A DNA stretch of 64,000 nt from Neobacillus endophyticus (GCF_013248975.1 NZ_JABRWH010000001.1:3492001-3556000), one strand, 5' to 3'; positions 51,634 to 60,506 are shown, numbered from the stretch's first letter. A program made the numbers and translations. The notes: a model not told the origin generated them from the sequence alone.

Positions 51634-51852
51634 AAAAGTTTTAGCCAATTTAAGCAAATTAGTTGGTTAAATAGAAAGAATTTTTCTTACTTCTAGAGGG
51701 TTCAGCCCAAAATCAAATCCTTATAGCCCTGTTTATTATCTGTATTTAACCTGGTGAATCAAACATCGCAGAAAAAGTTCTAATAATTGTAAATTTTAAG
51801 ATAAATACATGTTACATAAATTGGTATAATTTTAATAAGAGGTGATGGATGG

Positions 51853-51897
51853 ATGAGGAAACGAAAATTGAATTTAGAAGAACTAATTAAAAAGTAA
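51853..51897 (+). pseudogene. FbpB-like start, truncated at 14 codons
   Basis: MRKRKLNLEELIKK followed by TAA, behind AGAGGTG. The 14 residues match the conserved start of FbpB-type Fur-regulated basic proteins, which normally continue with NK-x-ELL-type sequence for about 40 more residues. Position next to an fbpA-like gene supports the reading. Confidence 0.45.
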
Positions 51898-51933
51898 TTG
51901 CAAATTTTCCGCCCTTAATTATAGAAATATGAA

Positions 51934-51970
51934 AAGGCCAGTGACTTTTACACCACTGGCCCTTCCTTTT
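51934..51970. terminator. bidirectional terminator
   Basis: Perfect stem GGCCAGTG / CACTGGCC between convergent genes. CCTTCCTTTT follows on the plus strand. Confidence 0.8.
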
Positions 51971-52412
51971 AATCAACTTGTAAACTTTGATATTTGTATT
52001 CTTCCAATTCCCAAATTCTTTTTTTGATGCGTTCTAAACAAAGCTTGGCATTAACATCCTTATTATAGTTTTTAGGATCTGCGCTCGTGGTTGATTCTGT
52101 GAGGATAAAACCATTTGCCAGTTGAACGGCAACAAGAGTGCACTTTCCAAAAAGTTCAACAATTTCAATTTTAGCTGTTTCGATGATGGTATCAATTTCT
52201 GATTCTGTCAATTGGAAATTTTGAGCTTGCTGCTTGACTGTTTCTAAATCAAGTATAGAATAATCGGTAGGTTCAAAGGCCATATCAAAGGCTTGTTGTG
52301 ATATTTCATAGACCTCGTGCGTTTCTAAATTTTTAACCTTTACTTTCCCATCAGCCGAGATTTCCATCACTTTCACTTTGCTATTCGTCCCTTTTACACG
52401 GTAAGCCTGCAA
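51969..52412 (-). CDS. Gp49-family phage-like protein
   Basis: 147 residues. The C-terminal half (VAVQLANGFILTESTTSADPKNYNKDVNAKLCLERIKKRIWELEEYKYQ) matches the phage Gp49 family, found in many phages of Firmicutes with unknown role. The N-terminal half (YRVKGTNSKVKVMEISADGKVKVKNLETHEVYEIS) looks like a small β-barrel. The start is TTG 52412 behind GGGGGAAGG. No other phage gene is adjacent. Confidence 0.75.
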   Translation of the reverse strand: MQAYRVKGTNSKVKVMEISADGKVKVKNLETHEVYEISQQAFDMAFEPTDYSILDLETVKQQAQNFQLTESEIDTIIETAKIEIVELFGKCTLVAVQLANGFILTESTTSADPKNYNKDVNAKLCLERIKKRIWELEEYKYQSLQVD

Positions 52413-52696
52413 TCTTCCTTCCCCCCATTAAATTGTCCCTGAAAAATCAAAGTGGTCTGCAGAATGACCAACCATATCAACTGCTTTTAGTCTGACAAAA
52501 ACCCACTATTATAAATAGCTTATTCACGAACAATTAAGCTGTGCTTCTAGAACGTATACAAAAAATCAAAATTTTCCTCTATTAAAATCAAGCACCTGTG
52601 TTTCAGTTAACAAATTAAGGGAAAGTTAAGATTTTTTTCATATAGTAAAATTGTGATAGTTTAGTAATTATTCCAAGAAGAAGAGGAGGAGGACTC

Positions 52697-53557
52697 ATTT
52701 CTTTACGAAAGAAAATAGTCATTATATTCTTTGTTTTCATGGCTCTATTTCTAACTTTTTCAGTCACCTTCATGATACATAAGGGGATGACCACTTCATC
52801 TCCGACCGTAAAAACCAAATCGTTATCAATGCGCGAAATAGCCCTAGCTGTAAAGGAACCAATAAAAGAACAACAAGAGCAGACACAATCCATACAAAAA
52901 CAGACAATACAGAATCAAACTCCTCAAAAACAGCAGGTAACAAGTATCCCGATGCAAAAACAGCCAATTGCAGCGACAAGCAAAATATTAAATGTTGCTC
53001 TTATTAATCAACTTGACCCACCACGGCTTTATAACGGTTGTGAGGTAACAAGCCTTGCCATGATTCTTAATTACAACGGTTACCATGTAACCAAAAATGT
53101 ATTAGCCAAAAGTATAAAAAGAGTCCCACTTATTTACAGTAATGGCCTAAAAGGTAATCCAAACGTTGGGTTTGTAGGCAATATGGAAACAGGACCAGGA
53201 TATGCCGTATATAATGGCCCTATTTACAACTTAGCAAGGCAATATGCGGGAGCTAAGGCTATAAACTTAACAAACCATTCATTTAACGATATTTTAAATA
53301 GAGTAAGTCAAGGTGAGCCGGTGTGGATTATTACAACGGAAACATTTGCTCCAGTTTCAAATTTTGAAAGATGGCATACACCACAAGGAACCATCCAAAT
53401 TACCTTTAAGGAGCATAGTGTTGTCATAACTGGTTATGATCATAATTATATCTATATCAATAACCCATACGGTGAAAAAAACGAAAGAGTAAACAGACGA
53501 AGTTTTGAGGAAGCGTGGGAACAAATGGGTAAACAAGCAATTGTGATTATAAAGTAA
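52697..53557 (+). CDS. C39-like peptidase-domain protein, exported, probable ATT start
   Basis: GAGGAGGAGG at 52684-52693 is followed by an in-frame ATT at 52697 (ISLRKKIVIIFFVFMALFLTF), a typical signal anchor; the first ATG, 52739, would cut it in half, and no ATG/GTG/TTG lies between. A Gln-rich linker (QEQTQSIQKQTIQNQTPQKQQ) leads to a Peptidase_C39_2 domain with Cys in NGCEVTSLAMIL, His in EHSVVITGYD and Asn in NNPYGEKNE. It is probably an extracellular cysteine peptidase or wall-associated protein like YvpB. Confidence 0.8.
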   Translation: MSLRKKIVIIFFVFMALFLTFSVTFMIHKGMTTSSPTVKTKSLSMREIALAVKEPIKEQQEQTQSIQKQTIQNQTPQKQQVTSIPMQKQPIAATSKILNVALINQLDPPRLYNGCEVTSLAMILNYNGYHVTKNVLAKSIKRVPLIYSNGLKGNPNVGFVGNMETGPGYAVYNGPIYNLARQYAGAKAINLTNHSFNDILNRVSQGEPVWIITTETFAPVSNFERWHTPQGTIQITFKEHSVVITGYDHNYIYINNPYGEKNERVNRRSFEEAWEQMGKQAIVIIK

Positions 53558-53605
53558 CATATGTGTTCTTAAGGGATATCCTAATAGATATTGGAGTTTC
53601 ATATA

Positions 53606-53636
53606 AAGAAGCCGTTAGCATACGACTTCTTTTTTC
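53606..53636 (+). terminator. intrinsic terminator of the C39-like gene
   Basis: Stem AAGAAGCCGT / ACGACTTCTT (one mismatch) followed by TTTT. The region after it (from 53641, GGCTGTGTTAAAAG) may hold a very degraded family E repeat. Confidence 0.65.
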
Positions 53637-53756
53637 TTTAGGCTGTGTTAAAAGAAATTTCTGATTTTCTAAACCTGTTGCCTGGTGCGGATGTGGCGAT
53701 GCTCCAGCTGGAGTAGAGACAGGGGAGTACCCACTCTTAAAAGGGTGTATATTTAC

Positions 53757-53906
53757 GTGTGGGTTATTACTATTTTTTCAGATAATCAAAATATTAGAAT
53801 GTATGAATTTCACACAGAAAAAGAAGCAAGAAAATCTTCCGGGAAAGTCAAAGACTGTGAATTTCTTTCTGAAATTATTTACTTTCATAATCAAAGGTGC
53901 TCATAA
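53757..53906 (+). CDS. small hypothetical protein
   Basis: 49 residues from GTG 53757 (VWVITIFSDNQNIRMYEFHTEKEARKSSGKVKDCEFLSEIIYF), with AAAAGGG upstream. The even spread of charged and β-type residues looks like a real small domain. A strong terminator follows within 15 bp. Family unknown. Confidence 0.5.
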   Translation: MWVITIFSDNQNIRMYEFHTEKEARKSSGKVKDCEFLSEIIYFHNQRCS

Positions 53907-53919
53907 ACTCTTTTCGAAC

Positions 53920-53950
53920 AAAAAAAGGCGGTTGAAAACGCCTTTTTTTT
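53920..53950 (+). terminator. intrinsic terminator
   Basis: Stem AAAAAAAGGCG / CGCCTTTTTTTT around an 8-nt loop. Confidence 0.85.
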
Positions 53951-54039
53951 GTGTCTCATTTTGTAATTTTTCACTTGATCTGAATATTCTATATAGAGTT
54001 TTAGACCAATTTATTTAATATGCTGAAGGGGTGAACAAA

Positions 54040-54153
54040 ATGGCAAATAAAGCTAACAACAATAAAAAACAAAATGCTGGAGCTTCTAAGAATGGCAATA
54101 GCAAAAACAATAATAATGCGAAAAAAGCAAACAAAAAAAATAAGAAAAAATAA
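54040..54153 (+). CDS. Asn/Lys-rich 37-residue peptide
   Basis: MANKANNNKKQNAGASKNGN and further Asn/Lys runs; no hydrophobic stretch. GAAGGGGTG precedes the ATG at a good distance, and a terminator follows. The composition recalls small spore-packaging or nucleic-acid-binding peptides, but no family was identified. Confidence 0.5.
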   Translation: MANKANNNKKQNAGASKNGNSKNNNNAKKANKKNKKK

Positions 54154-54177
54154 ATGTATATATAAAGAAAATAGGTG

Positions 54178-54220
54178 AAAAATCCTCTTTTTGTATATGA
54201 AACTTGAAGGGGATTTTTCT
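54178..54220 (+). terminator. intrinsic terminator
   Basis: Stem AAAAATCCTCTT / AAGGGGATTTTT (one G-U) followed by CTTTG. Confidence 0.75.
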
Positions 54221-54417
54221 TTGCGAAAGTTTTTTTCTAGCTATTTTATAAACATTCATTTTTTATGAAAAACTTCATGAAAGGACTAAATTCCTAATTA
54301 TGGTGATAAATGTAGAATTGTGAAGAATAGGCAGGATTTTTGGTTTTTTAAATGGAATATATAACATAACGACAAATATTTATCCATCCCATCAAGAGTG
54401 AAAGAAGGTAAATATTG

Positions 54418-54903
54418 ATGAATGAAAAATTCTTTGCTGATTATAAAAATTTTATTGTGGTACCAGTAGAGGAAAAGCAAGTAGGGAGAAAAGTTTTTGA
54501 TCCCCAAAATTATGAGGGCCACTATATTCTGACAATGTCAATTTTTAATTCTCGTTTATCTTCCTTGAAAGATGCCAACAAATATGAAATAAATATTGAA
54601 AAAAGTATTAAAGCCGTTCTGGATGATTTCAATCAAAGGCAAAGCGGTCTATATTATTTGCAGGCTCTTGAAGTAGATACATATAAAAACTATTTTATTT
54701 TGGCCTTATCTTCTAAAACGAAATTTGAGCCGGGGGAAGAGTATGCTCGAATTTCATTTGTTATCGATAAATTGCTTACGAATGCTTTTTATGTTGGACA
54801 AAATTGGTTTAACCTAATCGGTAACAAGGGAAGAGTGGAACGGAAACTTTTTAGCTTTTCCTTTAAGGAATATAAAGCCGGGAGTCAAGTTCAAAATTAT
54901 TAA
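54418..54903 (+). CDS. hypothetical protein, unknown
   Basis: 161 residues from ATG 54418 (AGAAGG upstream). Soluble, mixed α/β (VVPVEEKQVGRKVFDPQNYEGHYILTMSIFNSRL...FVIDKLLTNAFYVGQNWFNLIGNKG). A single gene with a terminator after it. Not recognised. Confidence 0.6.
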   Translation: MNEKFFADYKNFIVVPVEEKQVGRKVFDPQNYEGHYILTMSIFNSRLSSLKDANKYEINIEKSIKAVLDDFNQRQSGLYYLQALEVDTYKNYFILALSSKTKFEPGEEYARISFVIDKLLTNAFYVGQNWFNLIGNKGRVERKLFSFSFKEYKAGSQVQNY

Positions 54904-54911
54904 AATAAAAA

Positions 54912-54937
54912 AGACTTAACATTTTTGTTAAGTCTCT
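54912..54937 (+). terminator. intrinsic terminator
   Basis: Stem AGACTTAAC / GTTAAGTCT around an 8-nt loop; CTCATTT follows. Confidence 0.75.
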
Positions 54938-55054
54938 CATTTAATATGATGTTTCTCCCTGTTTATATCTAAGCTTCTCTTTTTGACTCCTTTCCTTCCT
55001 TTTTTTAAATCTATATTAAAAAAGAAGAATCATACATTTCTTCCGTATTTGGAC

Positions 55055-55208
55055 GATAGGAAAATGTAACTCTCCAATCAGGCATAAGTGCACTAAGGAA
55101 TGCTGTGTTAGCATTAGCCTCGCAGTCGAAAAGCTGTGCTTTACGGTGGACTACACCTCTGTCTTCGCCCAAACAAACGGGCTCGCCAGTCGCCAAGTTT
55201 TCTTTATA
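55055..55208 (+). repeat. hairpin-rich repeat, copy 3 (family R)
   Basis: The longest copy: ATAAGTGCACTAAGGAATGC, AATGCT-GTGTT-AGCATT hairpin, GCCTCGCAGTCGAAAAGCTG, GGTGGACTACACC, TGTCTTCGCCC, GGGCTCGCCAGTCGCC and TTTTCTTTAT. A 61-codon frame on the opposite strand is a by-product. It lies between two convergent genes. Confidence 0.7.
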
Positions 55209-55257
55209 TCCGTTAATAAGCTTATCAATACAGTATTTTCGTTAATTGATCGATTTC

Positions 55258-55956
55258 TTACCCTCCTCTCAACATGAAACTGGGTTGGTTATGATCACCT
55301 GGACCGATAAAATCTAATGCCGCAGGAGAGAATCCGGTAACTTTTCTTTTCCATTCCTCTGTATAAATTCGGATTGGTGTGGAACATTCATTTTCCTGAA
55401 ATGTTCGATCTCCAAAAGATGTCCTCTTGCTTACTAATATCCCAAAGACGCTTCTCTTCTTGTTCTTAATCTTATTGGCAGCTAATTCCTCTTCTACTTC
55501 TTTATTATGCTGCAAGGGAATGTTTGCAGCAGTGTGGAATTCTTCCTCAATTGAAGCGATTTTCCCGATCTCAGTGTTATTTATAACTAAGACGAAGTCA
55601 TATCCTGTTTCCGTTTTCTTTTGAACGATCGCCAGCTCTTCTGTTATCCATGTGAACCTATTCTCGGATTTATTCAGGGGTGAGTCTAGAGAGTCTTCTT
55701 TTTTCTTAATGACACGGTAAGATGCTTTTGCCCCTATTTCTTCATCTGTAAAGTCGAATGGTTTAATGTTGTTTGTATGAACCAGGTACACATCGTCGAC
55801 TTTTTGTTTACTGCTCAATTGGACACATAAAGCAATTTCTTCTTTCACCGCCTTCCCCTCACTGTTTGAGAGTGTAGGGACATTCATTTTCATTCCAGGA
55901 AATTGAACGAAGATGTAACTGAAGTTTTTCTGGGGCTGTACATCCTGAAGTCTCAT
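55258..55956 (-). CDS. hypothetical protein, unknown
   Basis: 232 residues, soluble, no signal peptide (MRLQDVQPQKNFSYIFVQFPGMKMNVPTLSN...). The C-terminal region has KKRSVFGILVSKRTSFGDRTFQENECSTPIRIYTEEWKRK. AAAGG precedes the ATG. Single gene. No family recognised. Confidence 0.6.
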   Translation of the reverse strand: MRLQDVQPQKNFSYIFVQFPGMKMNVPTLSNSEGKAVKEEIALCVQLSSKQKVDDVYLVHTNNIKPFDFTDEEIGAKASYRVIKKKEDSLDSPLNKSENRFTWITEELAIVQKKTETGYDFVLVINNTEIGKIASIEEEFHTAANIPLQHNKEVEEELAANKIKNKKRSVFGILVSKRTSFGDRTFQENECSTPIRIYTEEWKRKVTGFSPAALDFIGPGDHNQPSFMLRGG

Positions 55957-56310
55957 ATACTCACAACCTTTCCGATCTTTTCAAGGGTATTTTCCTTGTA
56001 AGAGTATAATTCAATATTTTTCCTTTCATTCCTGTTTATATAGGCTCTGTTTTCATCGTCACTTTCTTATGAAATGCGATGGTTCCTCCCCTTTGTTGAG
56101 TAATTATGAGTAAATCTACTATCGAAAAACATCAATAGATAAGTATTTGTCGTTTCATTCTATGTGAAAAAAAAGAGGGGGGATTTAGTTCTAGTTCATA
56201 TCTAAATTTACTATGCGATAGATTGACGGACATGAAGCGATCGTCGCCCCTTGTTTATGGATGGATGTAATTCTTTCATTTGACCGATCGGATCTGTAAG
56301 TAAGGGAAAA
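55957..56310. other. intergenic stretch with no recognised feature
   Basis: About 350 bp between two minus-strand genes. No coding frame with a ribosome site, no repeat and no riboswitch core was seen. Confidence 0.4.
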
Positions 56311-56352
56311 AAGAAAAAACTCAAGTGAATCAATAGTGATCCGCTTGAGTGA
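56311..56352 (-). terminator. intrinsic terminator of the LLM oxidoreductase gene
   Basis: Stem ACTCAAG / CTTGAGT with partial inner pairing; a long T-run follows on the minus strand. Confidence 0.75.
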
Positions 56353-56358
56353 TTTTTT

Positions 56359-57438
56359 CTAATTACATGACTTACTTATTTCCTTCCTTACAATCGGAGC
56401 AACCTCAAATGCTAACAGCTCGATACTTTTAGCTATATTCTTATAAGGAACTCCGCCGATATCCATCTGAGCCAGAAATCGTGTATGACCAAACAATTCA
56501 TATTGATGAAGGATTTTTTCAACTATTTCTTGTGGACTGCCTACAAACAATGGTGTATTCGGAGCTGTTAGTTCTTCGAAGTCATCTCGTGACAACTGGC
56601 CGCCCACACCGCGTTGACGATTTACGATGGACCAATAATTTGAATAATAGGGATAAAATTCATCTCTGGCTTGCTGCGAAGTCTTTGCTAAATAGCCGTG
56701 TCCCGTAATGCCGACGTTGAGATTTCCAGCGGGATGACCGGCCTCGATGCCCGTTTTACGATATAGATCGACCAGAGGTTTAAATCTTGCTGGATCTCCT
56801 CCAAGAATAGCGATTGCCATTCCGACACCAAATCTGCCAGCTCGGGCAGCACTTTCCGGCGTACCTCCAATACCAACCCAGATAGGAATCTGGTTTTGCA
56901 ATGGCCGAGGAGCAATTTCGACATCCTCCAAGGAAGAACGAAAGTGTCCGTTCCAAGATATTCTCTCATTTTCGTTAAGCTTCAAAAATAAATCCAGATT
57001 TTCTAAAAATAATGGATCATAGTCATTTGTACTAAAACCAAAAAGCGGGAAGGACTCCAAAAAAGCGCCCCTGCCTGCGATGATTTCTGCACGACCTTCT
57101 GAGAGTAAATCCAGTGTGGCGAAATCTTCGAACAGTCTGACAGGATCAACAGTACTTAACACGGTGGTGGCACTTGTCAGTTTAATATGTTTAGTTTGCT
57201 GGGCAATGGCTGCCAATACTACAGGCGGTGAGGAAATGGCATAGTCTAATCGATGGTGTTCACCTACACCAAAAACATCGAGTCCAGCCTCATCTGCTAG
57301 TTTAGCTGCTGCAATGATTTCTTTTATTCTTTGCTGGGCACTTAACGTTTTTCCTGTACTCGGGTCAGGACATAAATCTCCAAGCGTGTATAGTCCAATT
57401 TCGATACGTGTATTTTCATATTCTGCATTTTCCTGCAT
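56359..57438 (-). CDS. LLM-class flavin-dependent oxidoreductase
   Basis: 359 residues from ATG 57438, chosen because CGGAGGG lies directly upstream. Bacterial luciferase-like TIM barrel: GLDVFGVGEHHRLDYAISSPPVVLAAIAQ, LTSATTVLSTVDPVRLFEDFATLDLLS, GRAEIIAGRG and IPIWVGIGGTPESAARAGRFG. It uses reduced FMN or F420 and oxygen on an unknown substrate. It resembles the group of stand-alone luciferase-like monooxygenases next to thiol or degradation genes. Single gene. Confidence 0.88.
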   Translation of the reverse strand: MQENAEYENTRIEIGLYTLGDLCPDPSTGKTLSAQQRIKEIIAAAKLADEAGLDVFGVGEHHRLDYAISSPPVVLAAIAQQTKHIKLTSATTVLSTVDPVRLFEDFATLDLLSEGRAEIIAGRGAFLESFPLFGFSTNDYDPLFLENLDLFLKLNENERISWNGHFRSSLEDVEIAPRPLQNQIPIWVGIGGTPESAARAGRFGVGMAIAILGGDPARFKPLVDLYRKTGIEAGHPAGNLNVGITGHGYLAKTSQQARDEFYPYYSNYWSIVNRQRGVGGQLSRDDFEELTAPNTPLFVGSPQEIVEKILHQYELFGHTRFLAQMDIGGVPYKNIAKSIELLAFEVAPIVRKEISKSCN

Positions 57439-57627
57439 GTTGGTGTTCCCTCCGGTCAAGATTCTTAAAGGTGATCAAAATGCAATATAAATATTTCTTC
57501 ATTCGCTGCATCAATTTTAATGAACTTAATTCATTTACGCAAATAATGTGAAACGATCAACATCCGATGATCTATATTATGTACCTCATTATTGTCCTGA
57601 TTATTTTGGGCCAAAATTTGATGAAAA

Positions 57628-57661
57628 AAAGCCCCAAATCAATTTTCCGAAAGGGGCTTTA
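57628..57661 (-). terminator. intrinsic terminator
   Basis: Perfect stem AAAGCCCC / GGGGCTTT; TTTTTCATC follows on the minus strand. Ends the small gene at 57676. Confidence 0.8.
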
Positions 57662-57675
57662 AAATACATTCTTAT

Positions 57676-57933
57676 TTAACTAAATCTAACAAATACAGAA
57701 ACACCAAATACGCCAAAACTCTCACTTAAGATTTGTTCGAAGCCATTATCTAGCAAGCAATTTCTTGCAGAAGTATAGCGGCGTCCAGTCCGTAAGAAAC
57801 GGCTGCATCCGTCTGCACTGCCAATAACTGAAGCTTCAACAATCGTTCTTGGAGCTTGTCGATCTAATGGATTTCTTTCCCAGAGAATTGTGACAACATC
57901 TGGTGGACGAGGAATAGAAACATCATTCGCCAT
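57676..57933 (-). CDS. small hypothetical protein
   Basis: 85 residues from ATG 57933 after GAGGTG (MANDVSIPRPPDVVTILWERNPLDRQAPRTIVEASVIGSADGCSRFLRTGRRYTS...). No membrane span. Gly/Phe-rich C-terminus (FEQILSESFGVFGVSVFVRFS). Well-formed gene with its own terminator; family not recognised. Confidence 0.6.
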   Translation of the reverse strand: MANDVSIPRPPDVVTILWERNPLDRQAPRTIVEASVIGSADGCSRFLRTGRRYTSARNCLLDNGFEQILSESFGVFGVSVFVRFS

Positions 57934-58055
57934 ATCAATCACCTCGCTTTCACATTTCTATATTAAATGAAGAGGTGGCGGGGATTGCTTGTTCAAATGA
58001 CCCACTTGGAGAAAAATGGGGAATATATTAAATTAATTTTTTTTTCATAAAAACA

Positions 58056-58084
58056 TTGATAAAAGAAAATTTTTTTCATATAAT
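58056..58084 (+). promoter_or_regulatory. gntP promoter with operator-like site
   Basis: TTGATA (58056-58061), 17-bp spacer, TATAAT (58079-58084). The spacer holds GAAAATTTTTTTCA (58065-58078), the inverse of the TGAAAAAAATTTTC element found twice at 60428-60506 near rpiR and gntK. Likely RpiR operator. Confidence 0.75.
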
Positions 58085-58202
58085 AAGCATATAGTTTGAA
58101 AGTGCTTTCATCTATTATTGAGCCGAATAATCAATCTTAAAGAGAGAATGATAAGCTTATTGATAGAGAAACATCAATAAGAAGGGGAAGGTGGGAAAAT
58201 TA

Positions 58203-59522
58203 ATGTTTCATCTAATTATTACGTTATTGGCAATCATAATTGTTATTATCGGTGTCTCAGTTTTTAAATGGCATGCTTTCATAAGCTTAACCATTGCAAG
58301 TTTATTCCTAGCGATCTTTTCCGGTCTATCAATGGATAAAATCGTAAGCGGATACGAAACAGGTGTTGGCGGTGTTTTGGGCCATTTGGTCGGAATACTA
58401 GCGTTGGGGACCATCTTGGGGAAAATGATGGCTGAATCTGGAGCAGGGCTGCAGGTAGCGAACTTTTTTGTCAAAACCTTTGGTGTTAAAAAACTTCCTT
58501 GGGCCATGATGGTTGCAGGTTTCATTATCGGTCTTCCAGTATTCTTTGAAGTAGGTATTTTAATTGTTTTGCCATTGGTAATTTCACTTCAGAAAACAAC
58601 GAAACAAAATATTTTACTCATTGCATTACCTGCCATTGCAGGATTGTCCATTGTACACGGTTTAGTACCTCCGCATCCTGGGGCAATTGCCGCAATTGGC
58701 ATTTATAAAGCCAACCTTGGTAAAGTTCTAATGTACTCGATTCTTATTGCGATTCCGTCAGTAATTATCGCTGGTCCATTATATGCTAAATTTATTCATA
58801 AAAGGGTTGTACCTGAAGGGGAACCTCAGTTAATTAGAATTAATATGGCTGCTAAAAAGCTGCCAAGTACAGGAATTTCATTCTTTATTATTTTACTGCC
58901 AGTCATTTTGATGATTTTATCAGCTATTGCACCATATACAGCACTTACCGATAGTTTGAAAAAAGCATTCATCTTTATTGGAAGCCCGCTGATTGCACTT
59001 TTGATCGCATGCTTTGCAGCGTTTTATTTCCTTGGCATTCGTCAAGGTATTGATAAAAACGGTATAAAGAAACTTGTAGAAGATTGTATTTTGCCAGTAG
59101 GCTCTATCATTTTAATCATTGGTGCCGGCGGCGGTTTTAAACAAATTCTAATCGATAGCGGTGTAGGGGCTACGATCGGAAATATGTCCCAGCATTTGAA
59201 TTTATCACCGCTTGTTTTAGCTTTCTGTATTGCTGGCCTGATCCGTATTGCAACTGGCTCTGCTACGGTCGCGCTAACAACAGCTGCGGGAATCGTATCA
59301 CCTATCATTCAACATATGTCAGGTGTTAACCTTGAGCTGCTTGTTATTGTGACAGGAGCTGGATCTTTAATGTTCTCACATGTGAATGATGCAGGCTTCT
59401 GGATGGTAAAAGAATACATGGGCCTAAGCGTGAAAGAAACATTCAAAACGTGGACAGTATTAGAAACGATCCTTTCATTTGTAGCTTTCGGAGTGGCATT
59501 AATCGTTAATATGTTTGTATAA
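58203..59522 (+). CDS. gntP: gluconate permease, GntP family
   Basis: 439 residues from ATG 58203, which is 8 nt after AGGTGGG; a GTG at 58191 overlaps the site. Twelve or more spans with the family motifs GHLVGILALGTILGKMMAESGAG, GLPVFFEVGILIVLPLV and HGLVPPHPGAIAA. It imports gluconate with protons. The neighbouring RpiR regulator and gluconokinase-type kinase complete a gluconate module, and the shared operator-like sequences link their expression. Confidence 0.92.
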   Translation: MFHLIITLLAIIIVIIGVSVFKWHAFISLTIASLFLAIFSGLSMDKIVSGYETGVGGVLGHLVGILALGTILGKMMAESGAGLQVANFFVKTFGVKKLPWAMMVAGFIIGLPVFFEVGILIVLPLVISLQKTTKQNILLIALPAIAGLSIVHGLVPPHPGAIAAIGIYKANLGKVLMYSILIAIPSVIIAGPLYAKFIHKRVVPEGEPQLIRINMAAKKLPSTGISFFIILLPVILMILSAIAPYTALTDSLKKAFIFIGSPLIALLIACFAAFYFLGIRQGIDKNGIKKLVEDCILPVGSIILIIGAGGGFKQILIDSGVGATIGNMSQHLNLSPLVLAFCIAGLIRIATGSATVALTTAAGIVSPIIQHMSGVNLELLVIVTGAGSLMFSHVNDAGFWMVKEYMGLSVKETFKTWTVLETILSFVAFGVALIVNMFV

Positions 59523-59529
59523 ATGAAAA

Positions 59530-59560
59530 ACTCCCTCATTATCATTTGAGGGAGTTTTTG
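59530..59560 (+). terminator. intrinsic terminator of gntP
   Basis: Perfect stem ACTCCCTCA / TGAGGGAGT followed by TTTTG. Confidence 0.9.
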
Positions 59561-59573
59561 TGTTTTAGGACGA

Positions 59574-60374
59574 TTATGAAGTCCTTTGGCTTTTTTGTTG
59601 AAAGATATGGTAACATAGTGCGTCAATAAGGCAAATTTGGGCAACTTGAGATGCAAACTCTAAAGGCAAATATTCTGTACCATCTGCGTAGGTATAAAGG
59701 CCAATATTTACGTTTAAACTGATAGGTGATTTTGGGAACGCTGTAATTCCAATCGTTTTCGCACCAGCAGCGTTTGCAGCTTTTAAAATATTCATGGTTT
59801 CTTTATTCGAGCCGGAATGGGAAATAAAGATGGCGACATCGTCTTTTGTTAAGTGAGTAGCTGACATGAGCTGAAAACTGGGGTCAGGAAAAGCTGCAGC
59901 TCTTAAACCCGCATTCATGAACTTTTGAGCAGCATCCATGGCGATGACCGCGGATCTGCCGGTGCCGTAAAATTCAACCCGTTTTGCCATGTGAATATTT
60001 TCGATTGCTTTTTTTAAAGAATGTTTATCAATCATATCTAATGTGTTTTGCAGTATTTTTATATTGGAATTGAAAATTTTTTTGGTAAGGGTCATTTCAT
60101 CATCATTTGTGGTAGGTTCCTCTTGATCCGATCGCTTTTGCATTAATAATTCTGATGCCAGTGCAATTTTCATCGCTTGAAAGCCTTTAAATCCGATTCG
60201 CTTAGAAAAGCGAAATACCGTTGCATCCGCAATATTTAAATCATTAGCAACTTCATTAATAGCCTGATGTATCACTAATTCGGGCTTTTCCAATATATAA
60301 TCGGCGATTTTTTTTTCCTTTTCGCTAAATTTATGGTAAGAGGATCGAATGGCTCCTAGGCAAGTAAGTGACAT
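59574..60374 (-). CDS. RpiR-family regulator of the gluconate module
   Basis: 266 residues from ATG 60374 (AAAGGAAC upstream; an extended frame has no site). The N-terminal RpiR helix-turn-helix (FSEKEKKIADYILEKPELVIHQAINEVANDLNIADATVFRFSKRIGFKGF) is followed by a SIS sugar-phosphate-binding domain (VEFYGTGRSAVIAMDAAQKF; AIFISHSGSNKETMNILKAANAAG). The effector is probably a sugar acid phosphate such as 6-phosphogluconate. Divergent from gntK; the palindromes between them are its probable sites. Confidence 0.88.
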   Translation of the reverse strand: MSLTCLGAIRSSYHKFSEKEKKIADYILEKPELVIHQAINEVANDLNIADATVFRFSKRIGFKGFQAMKIALASELLMQKRSDQEEPTTNDDEMTLTKKIFNSNIKILQNTLDMIDKHSLKKAIENIHMAKRVEFYGTGRSAVIAMDAAQKFMNAGLRAAAFPDPSFQLMSATHLTKDDVAIFISHSGSNKETMNILKAANAAGAKTIGITAFPKSPISLNVNIGLYTYADGTEYLPLEFASQVAQICLIDALCYHIFQQKSQRTS

Positions 60375-60427
60375 TACATTTGTTCCTTTCGTAATAGACC
60401 TAAGTAAAGTATAGCATATGAAATAAG

Positions 60428-60506
60428 TGAAAAAAATTTTCATGATAAATGATTTATTAATTAAAAAAAATTTCGTATAATAGTAGATAGATGAAAAAAA
60501 TTTTCT
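60428..60506. promoter_or_regulatory. two RpiR-operator-like sites in the rpiR/gntK divergent region
   Basis: TGAAAAAAATTTTCA, a perfect palindrome (60428-60442), and TGAAAAAAATTTTCT (60492-60506). The -10 TATAAT at 60476-60481 leads toward gntK, so the second site lies just past the start of transcription. A third site lies in the gntP promoter. Confidence 0.7.

Noticed and set aside
55011..55196. 61-codon minus-strand frame
   Set aside because: It lies entirely inside hairpin-rich repeat copy 3, and the other copies of the repeat break the frame.
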